From: Saccharospirillum sp.
GTDB lineage: Bacteria > Pseudomonadota > Gammaproteobacteria > Pseudomonadales > Natronospirillaceae
Direction: 5' to 3'
DNA: 64,000 bases
Assembly (NCBI GenBank): GCA_022565595.1
Contig: JAIUML010000004.1
Span: 124,001 to 188,000, forward strand
Below, one piece after another: positions 17,674 to 25,992 of this stretch. Both the position numbers and the translations under genes were made by a program. The number at the start of each line of letters is the position of its first letter. Position 1 is the stretch's first letter. The notes beneath the pieces were generated by a model, which was not told where the DNA came from, searched no databases, and saw only the letters and a program-made list of their open reading frames with translations.

Positions 17674-18405
17674 TCAGCTGAGCAGGCTCGAATAACGCTG
17701 TTGGCTCATCCGATAACAGTCGCAAGCAGACTCTTCCAGTCGCACTCGATCGAGGATAATGATTTTGCCTCGACTGTATTGAATGATACCCGCCTGTTGC
17801 AAGGCCAGGGCGGCAATAGTGACGCCACCACGACGCACACCGAGTGACTCTGACAACTGTTGATGAGTCAAAAGCAGGTGGTCAGAGTTTACTCGATCTT
17901 GAGTGTGTAACAGCCCCTTCGCAAGCCTCATGGGCACGTCATGTAGGTGAAAACAGGCCGCGCTTTGTTGTTGCTCAACGTGCAAAAAGTACAAATACCT
18001 TTGCATTAGTCGGCGCAAAACGGGGAATTCGATCAAGGCCGCCGCTATGGTCCTGGCTTTGATACGCATCATCAAACTATGCGTTTGAACGATTCCAGTC
18101 TGGGTAGCGCGCTTTTCGTTCAATATCATCGTAGCGCCCATCATCCCTTCACATCCCAGACTCTCTGTTTCCAAAGGCCGGCATCCAACCAGTTCGGTCA
18201 TCATGGAAATAGTCCCGGAGACCGGGAAATAGACATACTCGAAAGGAGTACCAGCGTGACAAAGCGTGGTACCGGGGGAAAGTTCAATGTCCTCACACAA
18301 AGCGAGGAAGCCCTTGCGCTGCCGGACAGGGAGGCTCTCGATTATGAGATTACGCCCGCAAACGGCTGTTTCAGCATGCTTTTTTACTGTTCTCGATACT
18401 GCCAT
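17674..18405 (-). CDS. Crp/Fnr-family transcriptional regulator, copy B
   Basis: A 243-residue paralog of copy A with the same layout: N-terminal cNMP-binding fold (YVYFPVSGTISMM) and C-terminal winged helix (QQLSESLGVRRGGVTIAALA). Both proteins share the LGVRR-GVT motif and a Cys-Xaa-Cys pair near the C-terminus (ACDCYRM; CECYSVV in copy A). The start at 18405 (ATG) is preferred to an upstream TTG at 18447. It diverges from the envelope operon starting at 18538 and is the natural candidate to regulate it. Confidence 0.86.
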   Translation of the reverse strand: MAVSRTVKKHAETAVCGRNLIIESLPVRQRKGFLALCEDIELSPGTTLCHAGTPFEYVYFPVSGTISMMTELVGCRPLETESLGCEGMMGATMILNEKRATQTGIVQTHSLMMRIKARTIAAALIEFPVLRRLMQRYLYFLHVEQQQSAACFHLHDVPMRLAKGLLHTQDRVNSDHLLLTHQQLSESLGVRRGGVTIAALALQQAGIIQYSRGKIIILDRVRLEESACDCYRMSQQRYSSLLS

Positions 18406-18537
18406 GGAAGCCACCACTGATTTTGAGCAAATAATAACGCTGAACAAGAATTACAATCCGTTCGGTAACGTACAGATTTGTGCCTTATCCACTCATAAAG
18501 TGAAGATACAAGGAAAACAGTCAGGAGGATGACAACC

Positions 18538-18804
18538 ATGAGAATAATACAAATCGCCGCAGCGGTGCTGATTGTCGCTAGCCTGCTTGCGCTGACTTAC
18601 GGTGGCTTCACCTACACCAAGGAAACTTTTGAACTCACGCCAGGTTTACTAATGCTCACTTTCGAAGGCGAACATCAGGTGCATATACCGGCCTGGGCAA
18701 GCGCCGGAGGCATTTTTATTGGTGGCCTATTACTGTTCGTTTCAAGATCAACGCTTAAACGACCGGGTTCGACAACACAATTTCTCACCCACAAGGAGTC
18801 TTAA
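18538..18804 (+). CDS. Small two-helix inner-membrane protein (DUF3185-like)
   Basis: An 88-residue protein: membrane helix 1 at about 3-25 (IIQIAAAVLIVASLLALTYG), a short periplasmic FTYTKETFELTPG segment, helix 2 at about 53-70 with a small-residue GGIFIGG motif, and a basic tail. The ATG at 18538 has AGGAGG 9 nt upstream; an in-frame ATG at 18529 abuts that site and is unlikely. It is the first gene of an operon with two lipoprotein genes. Its role is unknown. Confidence 0.75.
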   Translation: MRIIQIAAAVLIVASLLALTYGGFTYTKETFELTPGLLMLTFEGEHQVHIPAWASAGGIFIGGLLLFVSRSTLKRPGSTTQFLTHKES

Positions 18805-18805
18805 A

Positions 18806-19207
18806 ATGCACCTGCACGTCACTGGAATACTCAACCGATTTAGCCGTAATGCCCTGCTATTGTTGGCAGCCACATTGTTTATTGCCGCTTGCGCCTCTGT
18901 GCCCGAAGCACCGGTATCAACACTGGATGAAGCTCGCAGTGCCATTGCCAGCGCCGAGCAAGCAGGAGCCAGGCAATACGCGGGTGCCGAGCTGGATGAA
19001 GCACAGCAAAAACTGATTCGGGCGGAAGAATCCGTTGAGAACGAAAAAATGGTCGATGCAGAACGCTACGCACAACAAGCCACGACCCTGGCGACACTGG
19101 CAACAGCTCGTACCGAGTCAGCCAAGGCCACCGAGATCAACCGGGAGATGGAGCGAAGCATTGATGCCCTTATCGAAGAAATGAGAAGACAAGGAGATGA
19201 CCAATGA
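18806..19207 (+). CDS. DUF4398-like outer-membrane lipoprotein
   Basis: A 133-residue lipoprotein with a lipobox LFIAAC at about residues 27-32, followed by a long alanine/glutamate-rich helical region (ARSAIASAEQAGARQYAGAE) typical of DUF4398. AAGGAG lies about 9 nt before the ATG. It has a 1-nt gap after the membrane protein gene and an ATGA overlap with the OmpA gene. It is probably anchored to the outer membrane and forms a helical hairpin in the periplasm. Confidence 0.85.
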   Translation: MHLHVTGILNRFSRNALLLLAATLFIAACASVPEAPVSTLDEARSAIASAEQAGARQYAGAELDEAQQKLIRAEESVENEKMVDAERYAQQATTLATLATARTESAKATEINREMERSIDALIEEMRRQGDDQ

Positions 19208-20094
19208 GATCCTCTATCACCACAGCCAAAAAGATCGGAGCCCTGGTCACCACTGTTGTTTTTACGCTACTGGTGGTTGCATCCTGTGCAATGTCACCAG
19301 AAAGTCCCGATGGGGCAGCAGAAGTACGCAGCAGACTAGCCGCCTTGCAGAGCAATTCCGACCTGGCAGAGCGAGCACGGGTTGAAATCAGAGAAGCGGA
19401 AGAAGCCGTACGCATCGCCGAGCAACCGCTGTCAGATCAGGATTCCGCCCTTGCAGAGCACCGAGTTCTCATGGCAGAAACTAAAGTCTCGATTGCCGAA
19501 GCAAAGGCCATGACTCGTTTTGCTGAACATGAGCGCTCGCGAATGGGTGAAGAGCGTGATGAGTTAAGGTTACAAGCCAGGACACTCGAAGCGGATAGAG
19601 CCCGCGCGGAAACGGCCGACGCTCGCTCGACTGCTGATGCTGCGGTGCGATCACAAGAAGCAGGTGCAGCCATGGCAGCAGAGCAGTTGGCTGAGTTTCA
19701 ACGGCAGATAGAAGCCCTTGCCCTGGAAGCCGAAACCACAGACAGAGGCATTGTTCTGACACTTGGCGATGTCCTCTTTGCAACAGGAAGTGCTGATCTT
19801 CAGCCAGGAGCGCGCAGCAACCTTGATAGGCTGGCGACCTTCTTGAATCAGTACCCTGACCGTAACGCCATCATTGAAGGACACACAGACAATGTCGGCA
19901 GCGAATCGCTCAATCAACAGTTGTCACAACGTCGTGCCGATTCTGTTAGAAACTATCTGGTACAGCGAGGTATTGAGTCTCGGCGCCTGTCGGCAACAGG
20001 ACTGAGCATGTCTCAGCCGGTCGCAAGTAACGACACAGCCAGCGGAAGGCAGCAGAATCGAAGGATCGAAATCATCATCGATAACCCGCAGTAA
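19204..20094 (+). CDS. OmpA-family lipoprotein with DUF4398-like N-terminal region
   Basis: A 296-residue lipoprotein with lipobox VVASC near residue 27, a coiled-coil/DUF4398-like helical region (35-175) and a C-terminal OmpA peptidoglycan-binding domain (about 182-296, GDVLFATGSADLQPGA, EGHTDNVGSESLNQQLSQRR). The key residues of the OmpA domain (TD and the downstream arginine) are present. It is predicted to tether the outer membrane to peptidoglycan. It overlaps the preceding lipoprotein by 4 nt, which fits co-translation, and is followed by an intrinsic terminator. Confidence 0.92.
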   Translation: MRSSITTAKKIGALVTTVVFTLLVVASCAMSPESPDGAAEVRSRLAALQSNSDLAERARVEIREAEEAVRIAEQPLSDQDSALAEHRVLMAETKVSIAEAKAMTRFAEHERSRMGEERDELRLQARTLEADRARAETADARSTADAAVRSQEAGAAMAAEQLAEFQRQIEALALEAETTDRGIVLTLGDVLFATGSADLQPGARSNLDRLATFLNQYPDRNAIIEGHTDNVGSESLNQQLSQRRADSVRNYLVQRGIESRRLSATGLSMSQPVASNDTASGRQQNRRIEIIIDNPQ

Positions 20095-20186
20095 GGCAGT
20101 GAATCGGGAAAAGGACGTCCCGATAAGTACAGAGACAAGCCAAAGGATCATTCATTCAACTGAACATTAAAGAATGCACTGAGTTG

Positions 20187-20224
20187 ACCGTTGCGGGCAC
20201 CCCTGGCTGCAACGGTACTTTTTT
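20187..20224 (+). terminator. Rho-independent terminator of the OmpA operon
   Basis: Perfect 8-bp stem ACCGTTGC (20187-20194) / GCAACGGT (20209-20216) with a 14-nt loop, followed by AC and six T's (20219-20224). It lies 93 nt after the OmpA stop. The 348-bp gap 20095-20442 contains this terminator and otherwise nothing that I can assign. Confidence 0.85.
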
Positions 20225-20442
20225 GACGTGTTTTCGGTGGTGGACCATTCGATCTAATCCAGCTTCTTCGAAATACCCTGAACGACTCATCCCTCAAACC
20301 GCTTCACCAATCCACAAACGGCTGTAACACCCCTCCTGAGTATGTGTTTTTCGAGTCTATATCAGCTACAGACTGACTCAAGCCGGGTAGGACACATTCA
20401 TCGACTGGCTCTGAAGCAACAACTGCAAGTGTTCATTAAACG

Positions 20443-20856
20443 CTAAACCAGGGTTATCCCCCCGGCAAGTTTCGATTCAACTGAACAATTTTTTACCCAC
20501 TGCCTGCGCCATTCCGGCGCTGGAAAATCGTCTGGCCAATACTCTACTTGCTTGTGAATCAAGCCATCTCTCACAGTGTGGAAAGTGATCGCCCTTGCCC
20601 GGATGACACCATCCGTTACCGAAACATCCGTCACCACTGTGTCGTTCTCACAGACAATAGAGTTCATGACGAAATGCCACTTTCCATTGGCTGGATAGTG
20701 CGAATTGATGGCAACAAAGTTTTCACGTCCGGAAATAAGCTCAGAGGATTGCGGCCAAAAACCTTCATAGTCAACGGAAAGCCATTCGCTGGCCTTTTCA
20801 AAGTCATTTGATTGCATCGCTTCCCAGAAAGCGACTACGACATTTTCAGGTGTCAT
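20443..20856 (-). CDS. SnoaL-like/NTF2-fold protein
   Basis: A 137-residue single-domain protein: VVVAFWEAMQSNDFEKASEW at the N-terminus, then HFVMNSIVCENDTVVTDVSV and a C-terminal KQVEYWPDDFPAPEWRRQWV, the alpha+beta cone typical of SnoaL/NTF2-like proteins. Such proteins serve as small-ligand isomerases, hydrolases or binding proteins; no catalytic set is diagnostic here. It starts 3 nt after the cytosine deaminase gene, so the two form an operon. Confidence 0.75.
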   Translation of the reverse strand: MTPENVVVAFWEAMQSNDFEKASEWLSVDYEGFWPQSSELISGRENFVAINSHYPANGKWHFVMNSIVCENDTVVTDVSVTDGVIRARAITFHTVRDGLIHKQVEYWPDDFPAPEWRRQWVKNCSVESKLAGGITLV

Positions 20857-20859
20857 GCT

Positions 20860-21456
20860 TTATCTTCCTGCCACCGGGTTGCGAGCCTTTTCAACCGCAT
20901 CCAGACCTCGCCAATCCTCAAGATCCTGATCGGGCTTTTCGGAGCGGAAACGAGCATAGAGCGCTATACCTTGCGGGTCCTCCAGGATATCGACCTCTAT
21001 TTTTTTCTGCAGCAAATAGGCTTCAGTTCCATTCGCATTGGTCACATCACCCACAACCACACGACCGAACCCCCTCATGGATACCAGGGCGGCACAGATT
21101 TCGCAGGGGCTCAGACTGGTATAAATAGTAGTGTCACCAAAGTTGACCCGACCCGCATCTCGAATAGCAGAGGTTTCACCATGGTTGTAAGGATGGTCTT
21201 CCTGAACAAGCGTATTATGCCCCTTCCCTACAATCTGATTCGTCTCGTTGTGCACTATCACAGCACCTATCGGGCAGCCGCCTTCGTCATAGCTCTTTTG
21301 TGCAAGATAGACGGCGATTCGCATGAAATCGGCATCCGTCAACTTCTGAACGAAGGCGTTATCCAGCAAGGCTGTAAGGCTCCTGGTGGGCATATGCGCT
21401 ATGGCTTTTAATGCCTGTTCCGTTATATCTGTTTGTTGGTTCAAAAGAGTTGTCAT
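20860..21456 (-). CDS. Cytosine deaminase-like nucleobase deaminase (yeast Fcy1 type)
   Basis: A 198-residue zinc-dependent deaminase. H92 and E94 in NHGETSAIRDAG and C118/C121 in SLSPCEIC supply the zinc site and the catalytic glutamate. HGE in place of the more common HAE, the GGCPIGAVIV block and the acidic C-terminus DLEDWRGLD match yeast cytosine deaminase rather than bacterial CodA or tRNA deaminases. An N-terminal extension of about 40 residues is unusual. Cytosine to uracil is the likely reaction, but related members act on other bases. It is followed by the SnoaL-like gene. Confidence 0.8.
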   Translation of the reverse strand: MTTLLNQQTDITEQALKAIAHMPTRSLTALLDNAFVQKLTDADFMRIAVYLAQKSYDEGGCPIGAVIVHNETNQIVGKGHNTLVQEDHPYNHGETSAIRDAGRVNFGDTTIYTSLSPCEICAALVSMRGFGRVVVGDVTNANGTEAYLLQKKIEVDILEDPQGIALYARFRSEKPDQDLEDWRGLDAVEKARNPVAGR

Positions 21457-21516
21457 GCTTTTCAGCCTACCAGTGAGTTATTGCAGGGACTTGAAAACAA
21501 ACCCATTGTGATCACT

Positions 21517-21633
21517 TTAAAGGGAACCTTGGACCTTTTTGTTTTGGCAAACAAGGTTATCTCTGGTCCTGCTGCGGACCTCAAACAGCGCATCAATGTC
21601 TTCAATGTTAGCCGGTCTGTAGCGAATTTTCAT
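21517..21633 (-). pseudogene. N-terminal remnant of a GNAT acetyltransferase
   Basis: A 38-codon frame beginning MKIRYRPANIEDIDALFEVR and continuing SRTRDN, the first beta strand and helix of a GNAT N-acetyltransferase, then losing similarity (LVCQNKKVQGSL) before TAA. The acetyl-CoA-binding region is absent from the flanking DNA in any frame I checked. It lies between the pentapeptide and deaminase genes, on the same strand. It is probably a deletion remnant. Confidence 0.6.
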
Positions 21634-21657
21634 CTGATGCCTGTGCCCCTTTGGCAA

Positions 21658-22257
21658 TTAGTCGACCAATTCTATACCCAAAAACTGCAGTAAGCTCAAG
21701 GCCTCATATTGTGAAAATTTGGCCCCTGCAACCTGGTTTTCCAACACATTGATTGCGAAGCCGGTTGAATCGCTGAAGTCGACTTTTTGCAGATTCGTTT
21801 GCATGAAGAGACTTCTGCTGAAGTCGCATTGAGTCATAGTCGATTCGCTAAAGTCCCCTTCCCGAAAATCCACCTCACGAACCATGCACTCTTCCATGAT
21901 CAATTCTTTAAGGGTAAGGCCGAAAAAAGTAGAATGATCCAGAATAGAGCGATGAAAACTCAATTCAAAATCGGTGTGATACAGAGGCCATGCAAGCTTT
22001 GCCCAGTCCACGCCAACCAGCTTGCTTTCAATAAAGGTGATTTCAAAGAGTTTTGAATTGGAAAACTCGACCAGGCTCAAGTTACAACCTTTGAACTCAC
22101 ACCCTGTAAACTTGCAGTTATGGAAGTTCACACCTGAAAGTTCACAATCAATGAACCGACATTCTTCAAACTCTATGGCCTGAAATTGACGCTCAGACAG
22201 TTCAAGACTTTCAAAGGACGTCCCAAAGTAGTGCTTATTATCTATAAATGCTTTCAC
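21658..22257 (-). CDS. Pentapeptide repeat protein, McbG/Qnr-like
   Basis: A 199-residue protein built of pentapeptide repeats (A/C-D/N-L/F-X-X), such as FEECRFIDCELSGVNFHNCK and VDFREGDFSEST, interrupted near residues 85-100 by a WAKLAWPLYHTDF loop. The C-terminus AKFSQYEALSLLQFLGIEL is the dimer-forming tail also seen in Qnr and McbG proteins. These form a DNA-mimicking beta-helix; some protect gyrase from quinolones or microcin B17. Whether this one does so is unknown. The start is GTG with GAGGG upstream. The gene is monocistronic, with the GNAT remnant behind it. Confidence 0.82.
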   Translation of the reverse strand: MKAFIDNKHYFGTSFESLELSERQFQAIEFEECRFIDCELSGVNFHNCKFTGCEFKGCNLSLVEFSNSKLFEITFIESKLVGVDWAKLAWPLYHTDFELSFHRSILDHSTFFGLTLKELIMEECMVREVDFREGDFSESTMTQCDFSRSLFMQTNLQKVDFSDSTGFAINVLENQVAGAKFSQYEALSLLQFLGIELVD

Positions 22258-22531
22258 ATTTCCCTCTACATCCTTTGCTATTTGACTGAGTAACTGTTGG
22301 TAGACTACCCACTCTCTCCCTGAAACTCAAAAGGCCGCTATCAACTGGACAGGGTTGAAGTGCACCACCAATCACCTTTTTTGTCCTGGCTGCTCCTCTG
22401 GCGGCTCAGTTGCCATCCAAAAAAACGCTGAGAGTCACCCTTTATGACTCATGAACCACTTTGACATCAACAAAACAGGGGAAAGCAAAGCGGAATGAGC
22501 GAGCATTGCTGCCCGCTCTTTTTTGAATGCT

Positions 22532-23023
22532 TCAGCTATTGGGGCGCATCTGTCGGCCGCCGCCCTCATGGCCACGTTGCATCTCGCCATGGCCGCGCTG
22601 CATGCCGCCTTCATGGCCTCGTTGCATACCCTTGCCACCACGGGGTTGATGGGCCTCAAGATAGGTCATAAAGCCCTCGACCTGATCGGCCTGCAGCACC
22701 ATGCCCAGTTGATCCGCCAGAGCTGTGCGAGCTTGCGCATGTTGCGCCTGACGCTCCTCAGCGTGCGGTCGTTGCTGGCCTTCATCGCGTTGCTCTCGAT
22801 GCTGATTACGCCATTGCTGCATCTGGTTGGTCACGATGTCCATCACCTCAGTGCGCTGGTCTTCGGTCAGGTTCAATTCGGTAAAAATGTAATCGAACCG
22901 CTCCGTCATTCGCGCCTGGTTCATCGGGCTCTGAGCGTAAACGACGCCGGCTGTGCCGAGCACAATAACGGCCGCAGTGGCCAATAGTAATTTGCGCGGT
23001 TGAGTGTTGAATAAGGTTTTCAT
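22532..23023 (-). CDS. Spy/CpxP-family periplasmic protein
   Basis: A 163-residue protein with a signal peptide (about 1-30, ending VVYA), a helical LTxxQ-type core (ELNLTEDQRTEVMDI) and a His/Gly/Met-rich tail with three MQRGH units that could bind metal. Members are periplasmic chaperones induced by envelope stress. The start at 23023 has GGAG 10 nt upstream. It lies 124 bp downstream of the baeR-like gene on the same strand, and is a likely member of that regulon. Confidence 0.82.
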   Translation of the reverse strand: MKTLFNTQPRKLLLATAAVIVLGTAGVVYAQSPMNQARMTERFDYIFTELNLTEDQRTEVMDIVTNQMQQWRNQHREQRDEGQQRPHAEERQAQHAQARTALADQLGMVLQADQVEGFMTYLEAHQPRGGKGMQRGHEGGMQRGHGEMQRGHEGGGRQMRPNS

Positions 23024-23147
23024 GATCTGGTTCTCCATGACTGGGGTCTTCTGACCCGGACAATCACAGTATCGGCTGCGTTATTGCAGGCATTGTGGAG
23101 CCAGTGTGGATGACGGATTCTTTGCACTGCCTGAGTAGCCAGCGTTG

Positions 23148-23816
23148 CTACTCGTATTTGTAGCCGGCCCCATACACCGAGCGCACAAAGTCGTGCTCCG
23201 GTGCCAGAGTGGCCAGCTTGCGGCGCAAGTTCTTGACGTGGCTGTCGATGGTCCGGTCGCTGACCAGGCGCCTGTCCGGGTAGATGACATCCATCAATTG
23301 GTCGCGTGTATAGATGCGCCCCGGGTGCTGCATCAACACCTGCAACAGGCGCATTTCGATGGCGGTGAGTTCGATGTCCTGTTGCCCAAAATGCACCCGG
23401 TTACTCTGCTCAGCCAACTGCAGCTGTGCTTCAGGCTCTGGTTGCGCATTGTGCCGGGTGCGGCGCAGCACCGCCTTGACGCGGGCGACGACCTCACGCG
23501 GGCTGTAAGGCTTGCAGATGTAATCGTCCGCACCCAGCTCCAGGCCCAGCAGTCGGTCGATTTCTTCCACGCGTGCCGTGGTCATGATAATTGGCACTGC
23601 CGACTGTGCACGAATCGCCTTGCACAGGGTCAGGCCATCGGTACCCGGCAGCATGAGGTCGAGCAGAATCAAATCCGCCCTGTTGCTTTCGAGCCAATCC
23701 ATTACCCTATCGCCGCGGTCACTGATAGTGACGCTGAACCCATCCCGCGTCAGATAATCCCGCAGTATGGCGGAGAGTTTGGGTTCGTCTTCAACGATCA
23801 GAATGTGCTCGGTCAT
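23148..23816 (-). CDS. baeR: BaeR-type OmpR-family response regulator
   Basis: A 222-residue regulator: receiver domain (1-115) with phosphoacceptor D53 in LLDLMLPGTDGLTLC and the ARVEEIDRLLGLELGADDYI stretch close to E. coli BaeR; OmpR-type winged helix (135-222) with VSDRTIDSHVKNLRRKL. It overlaps the kinase gene upstream by 4 nt. BaeR activates envelope-stress and efflux genes, and the Spy-like gene immediately downstream fits. Confidence 0.9.
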   Translation of the reverse strand: MTEHILIVEDEPKLSAILRDYLTRDGFSVTISDRGDRVMDWLESNRADLILLDLMLPGTDGLTLCKAIRAQSAVPIIMTTARVEEIDRLLGLELGADDYICKPYSPREVVARVKAVLRRTRHNAQPEPEAQLQLAEQSNRVHFGQQDIELTAIEMRLLQVLMQHPGRIYTRDQLMDVIYPDRRLVSDRTIDSHVKNLRRKLATLAPEHDFVRSVYGAGYKYE

Positions 23817-25210
23817 GGGCTCGAACGGCTCCCCGACTCACGCTTTAAAGTCACTTTAATGGTCAAACCGCGCAGCGCTGAAGGTTCTGCCGTAACTTCG
23901 CCACCGTGGGCCTGCGCAATAGCCTGCACAATCGACAAGCCCAAACCGGAACCGCCAGTCGCCCGGTTGCGCGATGCCTCCACCCGGTAGAGCCGGTCAA
24001 ACAAGCGAGGCAAAGCCTCCGGCGGCACACCGGGCGCAGAGTCGGACCAGATAATGTTAAATTGTTGCGCTGTGGTCTCCACTTCCACCTGCACCTGCCC
24101 GGGCTGTTCAGTGGAACCATCGGTATAGCGCAGGCTGTTTTGCATCAGGTTGCTGAACAATTGCAGCAAACGGTGCGCATCGCCTTCGAAGTAAGCGCCT
24201 TGCGGTGGCGCATTGAGCGACCATTGCAGATGTTTGCACACCAACTCTCCTGCGTTGGCGGTGTGAATGCGCTCCAGTAAGCTCACCAGATCGACTGGGG
24301 CTTTGTGGTAGGCAAGCGTGCCAGCATCGCTCAACGACAAATCGTGCAAATCGCTGACCAGGATGCCGAGGCGTTGCACCTCCTGAAACAGTGAGGTAAA
24401 AGCCTCAGCTGTAGGCTCGCGCACGCCATCCTGTAGCGCTTCGATCTCGGCCTTGAGCACGGCCACCGGCGTACGCAGCTCGTGGGCGATGTCGGCAATC
24501 CAGCGTTGGCGGGCTTGCTGATTGCGGTGCAGCGTTTCGGCCAGGCTGTTGAAATCCCGCGCCAGGTCGGCGAGTTCATCCTGCCCCTTGACGTCCAGGG
24601 TGCGCGGCTCGCCATCGGCTGTTAATTCGCCCCGAGCCAGACCATCGAAGGCCGACTTCAAGCGTGCAATGGGCTGCAACAAACGCGACGCAAAGGGAAT
24701 GGCTAGAGCGGCAGCGACCACCAGGGCAATCAGCCCGATCCAGCGCATCTGCCGGCGCTGTTGGTCGGCAAAGATCGCATCCAGTTCAGAACCAAAGCGC
24801 TGGGCACGGGGCACCCCCAGTGTGCCGACAATCTCACCTTCGTGTTCAATCGGAAACCAATCACTGCGTTGTGCCAGGCGCGCATCGCCCAACACCCGAT
24901 TACCCTCGGCGTCCAGTAGCAAAACCGGTACCGAGCGTTGCTCGTGTGGCATGCGCCCGGGTGTCACATCGCGCATCAAGCGGTGCCAGCGACCCGGCTC
25001 CCCTTGCACCCACTGCCAGTCGCCCTGGTCAGCATAGCGCTCTGCCAGGGTCGACAACAGCGGCGCCAGACGCCGGCTCTGCACCTGCTCCAGGTAGGCA
25101 TCAAAGCCGTTCTCGAACGCGCGATTATTGATGAGCACCATGGCACTGGCCACCAGCGCATTGGCCAGCAGAATGATTAAAAAGACTTTGTAGCGGAGAC
25201 TGATGCGCAT
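23813..25210 (-). CDS. baeS: BaeS-type sensor histidine kinase
   Basis: A 465-residue kinase: membrane helix at about 8-28, periplasmic sensor (30-155), second helix at 156-176, HAMP (about 176-230), HisKA with H243 in IADIAHELRTPVAVLKAE, and HATPase with N-box (LMQNSLRYTD), DSAPGVP and GGSGLGLSIVQAIAQAHGG. All catalytic boxes are intact, unlike the kinase at 8534. Its stop overlaps the start of the baeR-like gene. Length is normal for BaeS. Confidence 0.9.
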   Translation of the reverse strand: MRISLRYKVFLIILLANALVASAMVLINNRAFENGFDAYLEQVQSRRLAPLLSTLAERYADQGDWQWVQGEPGRWHRLMRDVTPGRMPHEQRSVPVLLLDAEGNRVLGDARLAQRSDWFPIEHEGEIVGTLGVPRAQRFGSELDAIFADQQRRQMRWIGLIALVVAAALAIPFASRLLQPIARLKSAFDGLARGELTADGEPRTLDVKGQDELADLARDFNSLAETLHRNQQARQRWIADIAHELRTPVAVLKAEIEALQDGVREPTAEAFTSLFQEVQRLGILVSDLHDLSLSDAGTLAYHKAPVDLVSLLERIHTANAGELVCKHLQWSLNAPPQGAYFEGDAHRLLQLFSNLMQNSLRYTDGSTEQPGQVQVEVETTAQQFNIIWSDSAPGVPPEALPRLFDRLYRVEASRNRATGGSGLGLSIVQAIAQAHGGEVTAEPSALRGLTIKVTLKRESGSRSSP

Positions 25211-25455
25211 GGTGACTCTGTGATTCTCGGCAGTAGGCTAACCTTACAACGCAGCAAGGCTAACAACCTATTGTGCAGCCAGTGTGCACACCCATTCCGG
25301 CGGTGCCCAGCTTCACTGATCCGCTCGCGGGATAACAATGAATGCGCAGCTAGAACAGTCCGAATACTCTCGGCACAACTCGATTGCCTGCCGAGCACTT
25401 TCGTCCACGGCCACCCCTACCCATTCAACCACCTATCGTCCTGGCTGAACACCCT

Positions 25456-25854
25456 TTATAGCCATTGCAAACCAGAATAGGCTTTGTGCTTCAAAGCCTC
25501 CAACCTCGATTGCAGACTACCGCAGTGAACCTCGAGCTTGTGACCATCCGGATCCAGAAAATACATCGAACCACCTTCGCTTCTGTTCTGTTTCCACTCT
25601 GCCACACCGGCCGCTCTCAGCTTCTGCGTAAAGGCGGCAAAATCCTGTTCGGCGATATCCAGTGCAATGTGCGAGTAATCCCCGGCAGGAACGACGGCAT
25701 CGCACGACAAGCAAAACCAGACCTCACCCAGGCTAAGATAGGCCCCAGTATCCCAACGAACCAGCCCCTTCATGCCCAGCACGGATACATAAAACGCCAG
25801 GGACCGGTCCAGATCACTGACCGCCAGCGTAATGTGGTTCAAGCCATTCAACAT
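25456..25854 (-). CDS. fosA: FosA-family glutathione transferase (fosfomycin resistance-like)
   Basis: A 132-residue VOC-fold protein close to FosA in length and sequence. It has the Mn-binding set H7, H62 and E108, plus T9, K88 (WKQNRSEGG loop) and R117, which contact fosfomycin in characterised FosA. FosA adds glutathione to C1 of fosfomycin in the cytoplasm. The gene is monocistronic, transcribed away from the glyoxalase gene at 25993, and its base use resembles neighbours, so it looks intrinsic rather than acquired. Activity on fosfomycin is predicted only. Confidence 0.82.
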   Translation of the reverse strand: MLNGLNHITLAVSDLDRSLAFYVSVLGMKGLVRWDTGAYLSLGEVWFCLSCDAVVPAGDYSHIALDIAEQDFAAFTQKLRAAGVAEWKQNRSEGGSMYFLDPDGHKLEVHCGSLQSRLEALKHKAYSGLQWL

Positions 25855-25992
25855 AAGGAGACCTTACCAAAGTCAAAAACACGCAAAGTATGCCCTACAA
25901 GCAAAGCCACGCCCAGGCAGCACTTGAGCCAACCAACTGTTTCCGGTTTACTGAGCGCCACTCATCCCTCGTGAAACAACAGGAGCATACCA

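Noticed and set aside
22490-22530. GAGCG/CGCTC hairpin with six T's on the plus strand near 22520.
   Set aside because: No plus-strand gene ends here; the neighbouring genes are on the minus strand, so a terminator role is not supported.
22540-22640. Short repeats encoding three MQRGH units, checked as a possible CRISPR or VNTR.
   Set aside because: The repeats are in frame within the Spy-like coding region, imperfect, and have no spacer pattern.
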